Made by a program: the position numbers and the translations under genes
Shown: positions 43,201 to 58,200 of the stretch, in pieces
Position numbering within the stretch: position 1 is the stretch's first letter
Layout: each line of letters begins with the position of its first letter
NCBI GenBank assembly: GCA_013399855.1
Contig: VXAY01005257.1
Span: 189,136 to 253,135, forward strand
Direction: 5' to 3'
Length of the DNA: 64,000 nucleotides
DNA from: Oxyruncus cristatus
Lineage: Eukaryota > Chordata > Aves > Passeriformes > Cotingidae
The notes under the pieces: model-generated
Told to the model about the DNA's origin: nothing
The model's input: only the letters and a program-made list of their open reading frames with translations
The model's database searches: none

Positions 43201-46200
43201 GATGTTCTGTGCCACACTCAGTATTACTGGTGCCAAATAGATTTTGATGTGTTTACAAGCTCTGGGTGTACAGATAGACTTGCTGGGCTTATGGTAAAAC
43301 ATCCCATATGCAAAACTGTTCAGGACAACTGCCTCCATCGTGCCAATGGCTCAGTGTAGCCAGGATGTACAGGTCCTTTGATCTGAGGCACAGAATAAAG
43401 CTTTTAGTCTTTCATTCTTGTTATTGAAAAACAAGAATATATCTTAATATATCTTAAGCTTTTAAGATACAAAATTAAGTTTCAACTAATTACGTGATCT
43501 ACATAATGGAAAAAATGAGGCAGCAATGCTCATTCTTTTTATTCATTTCTGTTGCATTTGGTACTCTAGAACCATATGGATTTCTGTTTATACATCCCAT
43601 CTGCAACTTAGTGAAATAATTATCTTAAGTTTCTTTGGTGTTGTTATATCACTTGTTATGCAGTATACTTCGATATAATAAAAACACATTTTGGGATGGA
43701 TGCCCTGCTGTTTTCGTGTTGCAGTAATTGCTCCAACAATAAAATTTAAAATCAGTTGAGATAGACACAAACATCTTATGTTAAGACATAATGAAGTCGG
43801 TTCATTTTTCTTGACAAATCAAGACCAACATTTTGCTTTCAATATTGTAACATGCTATGCATACTGCAGTTCTACATGTATAGAAGTGTACCAGGTGATA
43901 ACACCTTTTTTTGGGTAAAAGATCTTACTCTGCAGATCCATCATTCAGTTATAATGGCTCTGTAATTTTTTTCCCTCTCCATCTTAATGACCTTTCATAT
44001 TTTTTCTTATCGTAGCTTTGATGCTATTACTGGTGAGACCAAGGGAAGAGTCATTCACACAAAAAGCTTTGGAGGGCAATGCAGAAAGGTCTTTAGTGGT
44101 GATGGGAGAGAATACTACAGGCTGAGTGAAAGTGTTCTTGCTTATAATTTCCAGGTATGTTTTCATTAAGCACAGCTTTGTATTTACAGTCATGATTAAA
44201 ACTGGGAGAATGACACAAAGCTTGCAGGGGCACTTGGCGGGTACATTTCCCTTAACACAGCTCAACAACACCTGTTCCCTCTCTGAAGCTGCTTATTATT
44301 TTGAACTACAAATCGGTGTAAGTCTTGCTAAAATAGAAGGAAAGAAAAAAAAAGATTAACCTTGAATGTAATTTCTAAGTCTCTCACAGATTGAATGTAA
44401 AGCCATCTCGCTAGTATAAGTAATGGCTTGAATCACCCCAAGAAATGTTTTGGGGGTGAAATGCAAGGCTTTGGGGTACTTTCTGTAAATCTTTGAGATA
44501 TGCTTTGTTTGAAGTCACTGTCTCAGATATTCAGTTTGTCTCACATTTATTGAAAGCATGCCAAACAATCTTTAGTGTACTTTATTTCACAATATAAATA
44601 CTGAATATCGATATATTAGCATCCATACATGTGGATGAATGCTTTTCCAGTAATGTTCAGTATTTTTTATGAAATCTAAAGTGGATTCAGCCTGGAAAAC
44701 ACATCAGCTTTTTTTGCATCAGGAAGGACTTGCTCTGCTCTTTATGTTATTATTTTAAAATCCCATATGAATCTCTTCATACAGACTTCTATCTTTCACC
44801 TTCTAGGTCAAAGTTCAGAATGACTTCAGTTACGAGTTTTTCAACAGCACCTGGTCTTATATGAAACACATAGAGAGGTATGAAAACTCAAATAGACAGA
44901 GTTATTCACAGAATGGAAGCCTGCAAAAGGTATGTATAAGTTGTCAATGTTGCTTAGTATTTTGCGTAAACATTTTCATCATTTTTAATGTGTTTTTATA
45001 GTGAGACACAAATATTTATTTTATCCAGACATTTTTGGCACAAAGTGCATGATATTAAATATCCCATAAAACCTATTTGTTAGTAATTTATTTATTTATT
45101 AGATGTTTTCCTCACTATTTGAGGGAGTAAAACTTTGACTTCTTTTGGCTTCTTCAAATAATTAATTCATCTTTTCCATTTTTACTAGTGATTTATTGCC
45201 TTTTTTTTTTTTTTTTTTTAGTACCTTGGGGCAAAAAAATTGAAACAATTCTGTGATTAATTTTAATTTACTTTACAATGAATTTGCCATTTGTAGAACT
45301 CATTTAGAGAGATATCTTGTGTCTTTAACACCCAGGAGATCACAGTGCTTATGCCTTAATCTTATTTTAAAAGGAGATAAATAATTTGGGAGTAACTCTC
45401 AATGATGAAGTATAACCTATATGTTATAGCAAATAAAATCAAGAAATAAGTGCATGTATTTTGTGGCCCCCAAGCAGAAATGAACAGTGACATATTTTGA
45501 GACTAAGCCTACCAAAGTTCAAAAGCAACTGTGAGAGTTTGAAGTGAACTATACTGCATAGGCATATGGAATTTTATAACTCAGCAGCGTTCTCAAAACG
45601 GCTGCTGACCCTAGACTTATCTNNNNNNNNNNNNNNTGACCCTAGACTTATCTAGACAAAACAGGGTGCAAAGGATACGTCTCTACTGTTTCTGATTTGC
45701 TTTCAGACAAAGCTTATTAACCTCCTACTGTGAGGCTTCTGATTCTGAAAGCCACTATTAGCTTTGAAGAGAGATATTTTCCTTTCTTGTTTGTCCTTAT
45801 GCTAGTTTTCAAGTACACAGGAGGAAAAGAAATATGTTGCAGCAAGTATAAGTAAAAGTCCAACGATATTTCTTGATTTCAGGGTGCTCTTTTTGTTTTG
45901 ATTGAGTTGATGAGACGTATCTGACAACTATGTAAGACTATTGTTTAGTAACCAATGGAATACACATGCCATCTTGCTACTGGGATCCACTCTGATGGTG
46001 ACATGGAGCATGACTGATGCCTTTTCCTTCCCCCAGAGTAAGCAGCTGATGGTTGTTGAGAACAGTGTGGAAGTTGCTCAGTTCATTAACAGCCGCCCAG
46101 ACTTCCTCACTCTTGCGGAGTCTTTCTGGAAGGAATTGTTCAGCCTTCCAGTTGTCTATGACTACAGCGTCTACCGAAGACTTATTGAACATTTTGGGAC

Positions 46201-49200
46201 TCATTTCTTACATTCTGGATCTCTAGGAGGACACTACAAAGTTATTTTTTATATGGATACTGACAAAATGAAAGCAGAAGGTAGAGTACTAGAGTACTTA
46301 TTGCAGGAAACAAAGTCAATTGTCAAGAATAAAAATTTGTTTGTATGTTTTCCCAGCTAATATCTAAACTCAAGTAAAAGACTTCTACAAGTCACCACAT
46401 TCTCTTCATGAGCGAAAGAAAGAAGACTAGAAACAGGGCTCAAACCACAACATTTAGTTCTAGATCCATGTCTTTGACCTGCAGCACTCTGGCTTGCAAG
46501 TATTTGATAGTTGGTTGAGGATCTCATCAGGCTAAGCTTCAATTCTAGTGCCACTATAAATTTCGAACAATGTTAAACTTTGAAGTCACTTGGAGGTGAA
46601 GGTTGGGTTAAACTGTGTAAAACAGAATAAATTACAAACAGAGCAAACACTAGAGTGACACCTATGATGGTAATCAGTGTGGAGCAGTGCTGTAGGATTA
46701 GGGACTGCTGAGAAAATAAATTAAACTAAACCTTTTCCAGATACACCTCCCATCTCCCAGCCTCCATCCACAGGCTTTAGCAATGTGTGGATCTTCTCAC
46801 AGTACACACATGCTTGTTAGTTGCCTTCTAATTTAGGCATAGTACTTCATGACCTCTCTGGTCAATGGGAAACTCAGAAATGAATGCAACACACTTTCTG
46901 TATACAGTATTGTTAATGGATGGATTATCTGCAGGTCTCAGCATAACAGACTTTTATGAGTGTACCAGGTCAGGATGGAATGTATTCGTTATGAAAAAGA
47001 AGAAAGTGAAATGCACCAAACTGGATGAATTACTAAAGACTTCTTCAGGTAAATGCTCTGTGGTGACTCATACAGTTGTCGTGTGTCCAACCTCTGTCTC
47101 ATCCTAAATAGCTGTCAAAATGAGGAGCAGGTGTTGATAACTTTGTTGAATTCTGTCCTACTATGCTGAACCCATACACCAAGTGCCTGGTTTAAAAGTT
47201 TCTCCAGTGCTCATCAATTATTGCTAATGCTTTCCCAGAAACAACACTTTTCTGGACACCCTAAGTCAGGGCTGTCAAGACAGCTGCAAAAACAGATACT
47301 TATATATTATCCATCTAGGAGCTCTTGTTCAAGGCACAGGTGGTTGAACTGCACTAGTGAGTCCTTTCATTGCTTGCCAGCATAAGTTTGGTGTGTAATG
47401 TTTCTCTTTTCATTTGTAAATATAGCAATGCCAATATTTTCTGTATTTCCTATCCTGAACCACAGGAAGCAGTGGTAATAGGATTAAAGGAGACCCTTCT
47501 ATAGAAGGAGGAAGCCCAGATGCTGTTGCTGGCCTTAGTTACCTAGAGCTGAATAATCCTGCTGGGAACAGTCGGAGCTACACCTTGTGGGCTGCATCAG
47601 TGACAAACTATCCCAGAGTAATTAAAAAAAAGGTAAGGCTATTTTCCTGAAGCATAGGTGAGCAGATGGGATCACCTTAAGGGGAGAAATTATTAAGCTA
47701 CAGCTGGTGATTAATCAAGCTGTGGACTGCACGTTTTGGTTTCAGATCACTTTGTAAAAAAGAAAAGTTCTCAGGAAGAAAATGCTGTGAAGCTACTGTG
47801 ATCAGCTACATTACAAATCTAAGTCCACAGGCAGGTCAATACCTATAATCTTATCAACCTTCAGAGACTTCAGTGGAATTCTGTTTAGGAATAGAGGGTC
47901 ACCCTATTGGAGAAGGTCCAGATTTGAGATAGCCTCTTTCCTGAAATGCATATTGGCAGGTCTGTGTGACTTCCACTTCACTTGCCAACTTCCGTGTATC
48001 CTTTTATCCCTCTGCCTTCGCTCTGCATCCAGAAGTTTAGAATAACTAGAGAATTTGTGAGTAAGACACTTCAGAGCTGAGTGTGGCCATATTCACTGTG
48101 ACCTTGTCTATGTCCCTTTTGGGAACTGCTCACATGCTGAAGAATCGTATAAAACCAAAGTATGTCTGTCAGGAAGTTTTCAGCTAAATGTAAAAGCACA
48201 TAATATAAAATAGGCAATGTAAATACAAAACATTTTTAATTATTGTTACCTTTGATCACTGTTCAGTGAAATACCATAGTGGATTGTTCAGATGTCCAGT
48301 TTTTTTATGCTCGGAACAGCTGGGTGAGAATCCAGGTTGCTGTACACAGGTGGTTTGTGTTACACTTTAATCTCAACTGTATCCTCATAGTTCAAATATG
48401 TTTAAACATGACTGATCTACCAATAGGTTTAAAGGATTGGTGTTAAGCAGAGCTAACTTTCAGAAAAAGGCTAATATTAAATACTAACATAGGATTTTAG
48501 TCAGCAAATTAAAGTATCTAATGTGCTGACTCCCATGTGCAGGAGATACGTCACAAATTATTTTCCATGCTTATAAAGCCTTATATCGCAAGCATAACTA
48601 TTTAAATTTACACGTTTCTCTACTCTGTGTAGCTAACACCATTATATGAGCTGGTAAAAGAAGTACCCTGCTCGTCAGTCAAAAAGCATTACCTAAAACA
48701 AGCGATTGAAGAATATATGGCTGAAAATCATCCCTGCAAATGTCAGCCTTGCCAGAATGGTGGTGAACCAGCTGTGGAAGGAACACAGTGTGTGTGTTAC
48801 TGCAAGCCTTACACTTTCGGAGCAGCTTGTGAGCTGGGAACTCTCGTGCAAGATCAGCCAGGTCAGCACTCTTTAAATTTGTGAGAGTTTAGAAGCCACA
48901 AAGTGTGCCCTCCTGCTTCTAGAGTCTGCCTGTCCCACTGTGCACCCATACAGTGCCTACTTGGGTCAGGTACCACTGCAGACATACAGCATGGGGGGGG
49001 CCATGTCAAGCCTGAGTCTTTGTATAATGTGTTTAAACAGTACTTACCAAAGAGCTAGGTTTATTATTAATGTTAAATACAATGGACAATGCTAACTACT
49101 CAATGTTACCATCTATAATTAAGTACATATCCTGAATTAATGAGTATTAATAACTTCAAAAACGTTTGCTTTTTAATTTTGTAATTAGTTGTAGCTGATA

Positions 49201-52200
49201 GCTGGGTTTGTGTTCTCTCAGAGAGTGATAATATATGGCCTCTGTGGAATTATATTTATGTAAATGGCAACTTGGGGAAAGATGAAAGATTAGAGCATTG
49301 CAGTCTGGAATTCTCTGCAAGGACACAGTTGAGACCATCACTAGCTTTGAAGAGCCTGTGCCTTTAAATCACTCACCGAGAGTGTTTTGAAGAGGGAGTT
49401 GTTTGAATAGAGTGGTTTGATGTGAAATAGTCCCAAATGTTTCATAGGTGTTGTTGATGGACACTGGAGCTGCTGGTCTTCTTGGAGTCCTTGCTCAGGG
49501 GGAAGGAAATTGAGGAGTCGAACCTGCAACAACCCTTATCCACGAGGCGGTGGGAAGACCTGCATAGGAGAGCAGAGTGAAAGCAGACCATGTGAAGATG
49601 AAGAGTTGCAGCATCTTCGGTAAGCAATAAAAAACATTTGAAACACAACTCGAGAAAGATTTAAAAATTTATTTCAGGAGGGTGCATAAGCTATTGAATT
49701 CAGGGAGAAGATCACTTACTGAGCTTTAATATTTAAGTTGAGAGAAAGTGAAATTCAAAAGCTGTGAATCCAATACAAGGTAAGACTAGAAAATGGGGTA
49801 AAAGCCTGTAAACTTGACAGCATACTATTTACCACTCTCTTGGATAGCCTGGCAGTGCCTGATTTAAATATAATTGTGATGAAAATGCATAATAGTCTTG
49901 AAAACAGGCTTCACTGATAAGTGTAGCATTTTGAAAGGAGACTAAATTTATACTAAATTGTACTTTTGTTTGCTTCATAGCTTGATTGAACCACACTGTT
50001 TTGATTTATCCCTAACTCCTACAGAATTCTGTTCCCTTCCTCCTCCCTTGGAAAATGGATTTGTTCAAGTAAGTTATTTCTATTGCTCTGTTATCTGTCC
50101 TATCCCTACCTGCAATGTCTTGACTACAGTTAATACAGATGTTCATTTGCAAATTTGTATTTTTCTTGGTAAGCTTAGTATCAGAGCTACTATACAGCAG
50201 CTCATGCAGCATTTTTCACAGGCTGAAGTTTACATGACAATATCCCAAACATCACACTAAAAATAAAATAAATCCAAAAAAGCCCACCCCCAAAACAAGA
50301 ACAAAATCTTTGCTTTTCTGCATGATAGTACCTAAAGAGAAAAGTCCTTCAACCTCTATATTTATTAAAAGTTTTCTGAGCCACATGGATTACATATAAA
50401 GTCAGAGGAAATTAGAGAAAATTAGAGAAAAAAACACAGAGAAAGTAAACTGCCTGTGGTCATCCAACAAACAAAACATAACAAAATTATAAAATGATTT
50501 TAGGGATCTTCACTCTGTAACTCACCATTCCACTTTCTTGTTCCTTGGTGAAGCTGTGGTCTGACAAGGTACTTGGCTAGCTGTAACTTGGGCCTATCTA
50601 AAAAAGGAGATTAAATTCCTCCCCTGGTGGAATGGATTATGCCTTCTTCATGTTATCAGGCTCTCAAAATTCTCCTTGCTCAATAAATAGATGAAAGGAT
50701 TAGTTCAAAATCCACTGGTTGCCTCTACACAACTGCTAATTGAGGCAAGATCCAAAATTTTGCACTCCCTCTTTTGCAAGTGATTTTTTTTTGTGTGTCT
50801 GTGTAATCAATAGTTGTCTCCTACATTGATATTTTTGGTTCACAAACTAAAGGTGTAACTCATGGAGTAGCCTTAATTTTTCATAAGATCTCTCCTAGAA
50901 GACAGTGGGATATAAAATGAGAGAAAAACTGTGTTTTCCAGTCCATCATATTAACCTTTTGAAAGCTGACAACATGCCATCCTAGGAATTAGTAAAGCCA
51001 TTATCTCTACTGATTTCCCTCCAGGCCAAGGTTGTCCAAGGTCTTATCTTGCCCTGCTAATGCTTGATAACAACCATATTTACACTCAGTTTATATATCA
51101 TCAGGAGAGCACTGTTCCATACCCCTTTTGATCACATTTACTGACTACTGATAACCAGGATTGCCCCCAATATTCCAGATGATCTCATCAGTGCATTGTA
51201 GAGAAGCATTAATACTTCTCACTGTCCTCAGCCACTGCATCCCAGAATCAGAATTCAGTGCTGCTTCTAGTTCTAATATTGTATATCTAAAATTTCACCT
51301 GTTTATTTTCTTTCAGAATGCTGAAAACTCATACCCTGTTGGGAAAAGCATTGTTTATGCTTGTAAACATGGATATTCTCTCGTTGGTGATCCTGTTGCT
51401 AAGTGTGGCGATAGTTTACAATGGCAAATTGGAGACAGATATTGCCAAGGTATGTCTAAATGATCCTTGTTTTGAAATGCAATTCCATTTCTGAATTCCA
51501 GTGAAACATCTCAGAACATCTGCTTTCCAGCGAGAGCAGGGGGAAAATACACACCCTCATTTCCCAGTTCCCCAGCCATGATTAGGTCTAAATTGACTTT
51601 TATTGTGAATCCAGATATTGTAATGCTGAATGAGAAACACACTCATAAAGTCTGGTTTTAAGAAAGGCTGGAAGTGACGGAGACTAAATTCCAGTCCAGG
51701 AGTTCCTTCCTGTGGAAACACTTTGTTCCTATATGCAAATCCTATAGCTATATGCAAGAACTATGGGAATTTTCAGTACTGTGCTTCAACAGCATCCTTT
51801 TCTCCTTCCAAGGAGGACTGACTGTCCACAAATGCCAACCCACACTGTTTAAAGGCAATCTCTTTGTATATCAGTACATGACCTCCCTGTATGTATGTCC
51901 TCTCTCTACAGGGATGTTACTGCCTATTATGAACCCTCAACAGGAACATGGGTCCTAAGGACAGAGAAGCCCTCATAAAGCTAGGCTGCATCTGCAGGCA
52001 GCAGGAGACGATATTGGCACTATGTCCTTAGTATTGCATGTTTGGCAGCTCTGATGAGTTAATATCCTGCACTAACACAATTGATATGTTTCTGCACTTT
52101 ATACAATCCACTGATTCACTGTGGCTATCTCAAATGCTTCAATCCACAGAAACCGCTTGTCTCTTGCCTGACCTGGAGGGGGGGTTGCAAGGAGAGCCAT

Positions 52201-55200
52201 GGAAAGCTGTCTATGAGATTGGCGAGAGAATAACTCTGTCCTGCCCAGTCAGCATGTTCTTAGAAGGGGCACACTCCATTTTGTGTGAGCCCAATCTCAA
52301 GTGGTCTCCTGACGTGAAGACTATCCAGTGCAAGAAACCAGGTAAGCCATTGCAGTCCCACAGGTACAATGCAGGAGTTTCTTTCCTGGACCGACTATGC
52401 CTTATGCAGTTAAGGTACAGGCAGACCTATTGCTGCTACAGCGAAAAAGAAGCCACCAGCAGGAAGCACAGAAAACGTGAGTGTGTGTTTTCTGTGGTCT
52501 ATTCAAACAAGATGCCTTAAGGCAATTCATGTGAGGTTTCCTTATGGCTTTTTGCTTCACACTCCCCTGTTGCTATCACATATTGTCACTAACAACATTT
52601 TAAAAGATTGCCTGGGACGTATGCTGTCTATTCTGACACCCAAGTATACTTCACTTTCCACCCATGTTGTATAAAACCACCACTGTATGAACTGTACCTC
52701 AGAGACAGAGTTTTTCTTTGTGGAGACTGTTCAATACACCACAGCCTCTCACAGCAGAGAAGGACAGGGCTGGGTGACTGCTTTTGCTCATCTGACAGTC
52801 GCACAGCTGATACGAAGTAAATGTCCAGGAACTGGAATCAGTAAGAAAATGCTGCTTTACGTTCATGGTGAGCACTATGTCAGCTCTGGGTTGTTATGGG
52901 CAGGCACTAGCAGAAGAGGAACTGGGCTACAGCATTCAGAAACTCTGTCTAAGTTGTCTTTTCCGACTGTAGAAGATGGACAAGAATTTCACTTGAGCAC
53001 TGCTGTAGTGCTGATCATTCACACAGGGGCACCCAAGCAGCTTGCTGCTTTAAACCAGTAACAACTTCAGCTAAGGTCCCAGGTGCTCCTCAGTTCTCCT
53101 GGGGACAAGTCACTGCTGCAGAAGAGTAGTCCTGTCCTACCTTTCTTGTCTGTCCTGTCCTTATCAACTAACTGCTACCTGAGGTTGCCTCACCTGCAGG
53201 AAGAGGAAAGTGACAGTCAGGCTTAGACCTCAAAAGACAACAGTCCTCTGAGATTCATGGTGTAAGTCATCTGCCACTGTGTCATAACCAAATTCACAGG
53301 AAGCATGGGGATTTCAGAAGGAATAGCATAGCTGTATGTAAATGACTCACTGCTGCTTAAGTGCCAGAGCAGCAATGTTGAAGTGCTGATGCCAGTTACT
53401 TAGGCTTAGCTTCAGTGATTTTAACTTGGTTTTTTTGATTGGTTGGCTGGTTTGGGGCTTTTGGTGGTTTTGTTTTGATTTTGGTTTTGTTTTATTTTGG
53501 GTTGTGTTTTGTTTTGTTGGTGGTGGTGTTTTGTTGCATCACATTCTAAAATTCCAGAAATAATTAGAACGTTCTAAATGCTTCCATCTTTAGAAACACC
53601 TTGTGCCTTACTGTGTGGGAGCATCATATTAGTACAAAAGTTTTTTAAAAAAGGACAACAACTGCATTAGAAATCCAAGGAATTGGAGTTAAAAACCGAA
53701 GGAATATGAGATAAGAAGGGTAAAATTTAAGAAGATATGTATACACAGACATAGTGGCAGAGATATGTTTGGATGGGAGTATTTAGTCAGCAAGAGTGTC
53801 AGCAACCATCAGCTGTGTAACCAGCAACCCCAGGGATGAAGAAAATGCAGTGGTTTTTGGTGAAAATTTACCCTTCTGCAGGAAAACAGGGTTAGGCCTG
53901 CTGTCTGTATTGCAATCCACTGCAAGTCTTTCTTCTTCTTCGGTAATTTCTATCTATTTTGCTTAACCAATCTTAATCTGTAAGGGAGATTGTTTTTTTT
54001 TGAGAAAGGCAACAACATTCCAGAGTACTAAAGTTTCATGTTAGCAGACACATAATCTAAAACACAAATCAGGATAAAACCTCCTCAGAAATTGCATCAA
54101 TATGGATTTAGCAAAGATTTGCTGTTACTTGCTACAGAAACCTCCAGAGAAATCTTTAGCAAAGTTTGGAATACAGCTGTGTGTTTAAAGACTGGAACAT
54201 CTGCAATGATGAAAATTCACCAAGAATTACTATTGCTTTTATTTTTAAAGTTAGTACAGGTTGAGAGCTAATGATGGAACTTTTAGTTTTCGTTACTATC
54301 AGTGTATAAGCCTTAGCTTTTCTGTGAAGAAGTGACAGCAGTGAAGTCAGTAACTGAAATCTAAAGACAAAGCCATTCCCATCTATGATTCAGCAGTGCT
54401 AAATTTAGAAGAAACAAATAGCTACAGCAGAAATTAGATGAATGTTTAAACTTGAACACAGTACCTGCCTCTTTCCATCTGAGTTGTGACCCATAGATAA
54501 ATTAGCGCACAGTAATTTTGCAATGTGTATCATATCTTTTTAATAGTGGTGATTCCTTCCATGCAATAGATACTTTTAATTAACATGCAGAATGTGACTT
54601 TATGTCATAATTGTATAATTCAGCACCTGCTAAACTCAACCGATAATTTCAGAGTAGACCTTTAACAGCCCTTGTTTTTCTGACCCTTAATATCACTGTT
54701 TGTGTTCTTCTACTTCAGTGCCCAGTGTGAAACCAGAAGTGACAGACCCTAAATGTCAGCCATGGGAGAAGGTATATCAGTCACAATGTGTGTGCAAAAT
54801 GCCCTATGAGTGTGGGTAAGTTCAGGCTCAATTTGGCAATCACATTCCCACTTTATTCAAGACCAGTTACAGTTCCTAAGTCTTCAGTCCATAACAGAGG
54901 AAAAAGCTTTACTCATATGAGAAGGAGGCATTGTACTTCACTTTACAGCTCAATCAAGGTCCTGTTCATCACTTATCTGCCTTGTCAAAACTGTCAGCAG
55001 GCTTTAGTAGTGATGGAATTTCGTTGGATCACAAAAGGTGAAGGGATAATTTCACTTTTTCTGTGAAATAGATGAAAAAAGATAAAATCATGTTTTCAAG
55101 ATTTAGAAGATGGAGTAAAACTTAAAACAGACGCCCTTGGGACATAAATATGAAACCTATAAGCTAGTGAAATAAAGATTTCTTTTTGCTGCTGAGAGAC

Positions 55201-58200
55201 TGTGGGGTTATGAAAGGCACAGTAATCTAATTTCATCTCACATTTACAGAGCAGTTTTCATAGACCAATCACATCACCTTTCCTGACCTTGTGACTTGCA
55301 GATCAGGGTTTATTGTTTCCTGTTTGATCTAAGCCTGTATTCTGAAATAAACAATGCAGAAGAAATAATGTAAGGAAATTACCATCACCTGGCACTGATG
55401 ACCAGATGTACCAAAGAGCTCAGCACTCCAGCGTCTGGGTTGGTTTGCATGGACTGGATGATGTCTCCTATAAAGTCACCATAGGTGAGAGTGTGAGCTC
55501 TAGATGAAGTCTGGCCAGGTTTATGTGACAGCAGGAGCTGAGCAGTTTGGAAACTCCAAGATAAGAGACCAATTTTGTCTTATGCATATGTAGTAGTAGG
55601 AAGAAATTTTGAAGTCACCTCAAGTGATTTCAAGGTATCAGAACTTTCAGAGGAGCATGTATACTTTTCATCAGCCCCGTAGACCAGGGGGCTGCCCTAT
55701 GTGGTGACTTTGATTTAAACCAAAATGAGCACTCTTTGAACATCTCAAAATTAAAATTAGTGAGCTTAGTTCAGATGCAGATCAGATCCACTGGCAGATC
55801 TCTAGGGTCTGAGGCCATTGCCAGGTTTGTAATAACTGCTGTCTAACTATTCCTATCCTTAAACACTTAAGTATTTCATATAATCTGGTCCTGCTTTTTT
55901 TCTCTCAATACTTATTTAAAAAGGCCACAACCCCTTCTCTGATTTATGGATATGTTGAGGTTAGTTAGAATATGAAGAGAGTCACACTGTTAGGGAAGGC
56001 CATGGGCAGAATCATAGTAACCTTAGAAGTTAAATGAATTACATTTAATTATTTGTTGAAGCTTCATTTATAACTAATCTACTACTTGCCTGTTTCTCTT
56101 TTTTATAATTATGTTCAAAATAGCAAGAAGATAGATAATAGTCATTCCTGTTACCTGATGCCATCTTTTCACTGTCTTGAAATAACACATCTAATGATAG
56201 AAAGATAAATCATCATCTGTCAAAGCAGACTAATCTTCCAGCCTGTTAAGGCTGTAGGAGTAACTAATGTAAGCAGATCTTGGTCCTTCCTCAGAGAGCA
56301 GAAGTAACTTGCTTTGCTGTGGCAGTGACTTTCAGCAGCAGCCTCTTCTCTGAAGAGAGCTGGGAACAAGAAGAGTTCATGTGAGAACTCAGGAACACCA
56401 CGGCTTTCTACAACCTTTCAGTTCCCAAGAGACTGCCCTGGACAGCACAAGAATCCCAGAACAGGGTGGTGAGGGGTGATTTGTCCCTATGGTATGGTGC
56501 CTTAGCGTAGATCTGTTCTCATCAGTTAGAGCAAGGGAACAATCTCTTGCACCAGAGCTGCTAAATCACTAAAGCAGCTCGTGGTGGACCTCTGGCAAGA
56601 GCCAATTCCTGGATAATTCCCAGGCACAACACAGGAGTTACTAGGGTCAGAGACCATTCTAGTGTGATACAGTCCGCATCTTCTGGGAGGAGAGAGAGCA
56701 AGGACACCAGCTACTCTGCATGAACTATCCCTAGCACAAGGAAGGGGTCAGAGAACAACGGGTGTGTTAATCCAGATGGAACCTCAGTCTCCAGGAGCTA
56801 AGAACTATCTCCACAGTGAAACATGAGATTTGATAATTTTTAAGTACTATCCCCTCTTTTTTCCTCCAAATTTATTTGCATGGCATCTATGTCTCTCCTG
56901 AGAGTTCTTGGCCTGTGGTATATTAAAACTTAGGGTCTTGAATATAGTTTTAGGAAGTTAATATCATTCACTGCATCATGAATTTTTCGCTTCACCAGAA
57001 GTTTCCTACCTCTCATTGTAGGTGAAAGGGAGAAGGTATTTGTGGACTTACAGATATTATTTAATTTCTCACAATATAAAATACTAGTGAAATGCTTTTA
57101 TTATCCTAGTCTTCTTCTTCAGGCAATAATATTACATTTCTCACATTCATAGAATCATAGAATCATAGAATTAACTGGGTTGGAAGAGACCTCTGAGATC
57201 ATCAAGTCCAACCCTTGATCCAATCCCACTGTGATTACTAGATCATGACACTCACTGCCACATCCAGCCTCATCTTAGAAACCTCCAGGGACAGTGAATC
57301 CACCACCTCTCTGGGCAGCCCATTCCAATGCCTGATTACTTTCTCTGTAAAGAACTTCTTTCTAATATCCAACCTAAACCTCCCCAGGCACAGCTTAAGA
57401 CCATGCCTTCTTGTCCTACTGCTGATTGCCTGGGAGAAGGGACCAACCCCCACCTGGCTACAACCTCCTTTCAGGTAGTTGTACAGAGTCTCCCCTGAGC
57501 CTCCTCTTCTCCAGGCTAAACAACCCCAGCTCCCTCAGCCTCTCCTCACAGGACTTGTGTTCAAGTCACCAACCTCGTTGCTCTTCTCTGGACCTGCTCC
57601 AGCACCTCAATATCCTTCCTGAACTGAGGGGCCCAGAACTGGACACAGCACTCCAGGTGTGGCCTCACCAGGGCTGAGTACAGGGGCAGAATCACTTCCC
57701 TGTTCCTGCTGCCACACTGTTCCTGATCCAGGCCAGGATGCCATTGGCCTTCTTGGCCACTTGGGCACACTCTGGCTCATGTTCAGCTCCTGTCAATCAG
57801 TACCCCCAGATCCCTTTCTGCCTGGCTGCTCTCCATTCGCTTTACAAGGATTATTCCTTCTCTGTAATAATTTTTAGTGCACTGCCATGGTGCTTCCAGC
57901 TCTGGGAAATATCCTTTCTCAGCAATGAGTGAAAATTATTAATTTCTTTTCTGAGTGCAGATTCTCCATTCTTTTTCTTATGCATCTGAACATGTTGTTC
58001 AGAGGCATTGTACTGGTAGCGAGAGTTTGGCAATACAGTCCATGAACTCTTGGATTCATACTTCAGCATCTGGTTAAATCATCTCCTTTTCATCTTTTGG
58101 GTGTTGCTAAAGTGGTGCAAAGCAGGCAGATTAGAGTAAAGGTCTGGTCTTAAAATTTGCAGATAAATTAGGCTGCCTTGTGTACAAGATTTTGACCGCA

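Noticed and set aside
45941..46360. 139-codon plus-strand ORF as a separate gene
   Set aside because: It is C7 exon 8 with intronic read-through on both sides; the splice sites at 46037 and 46280 define the real exon.
57561..57770. Minus-strand 69-codon ORF as a host gene
   Set aside because: It is the reverse-transcriptase tail of a truncated CR1 LINE.
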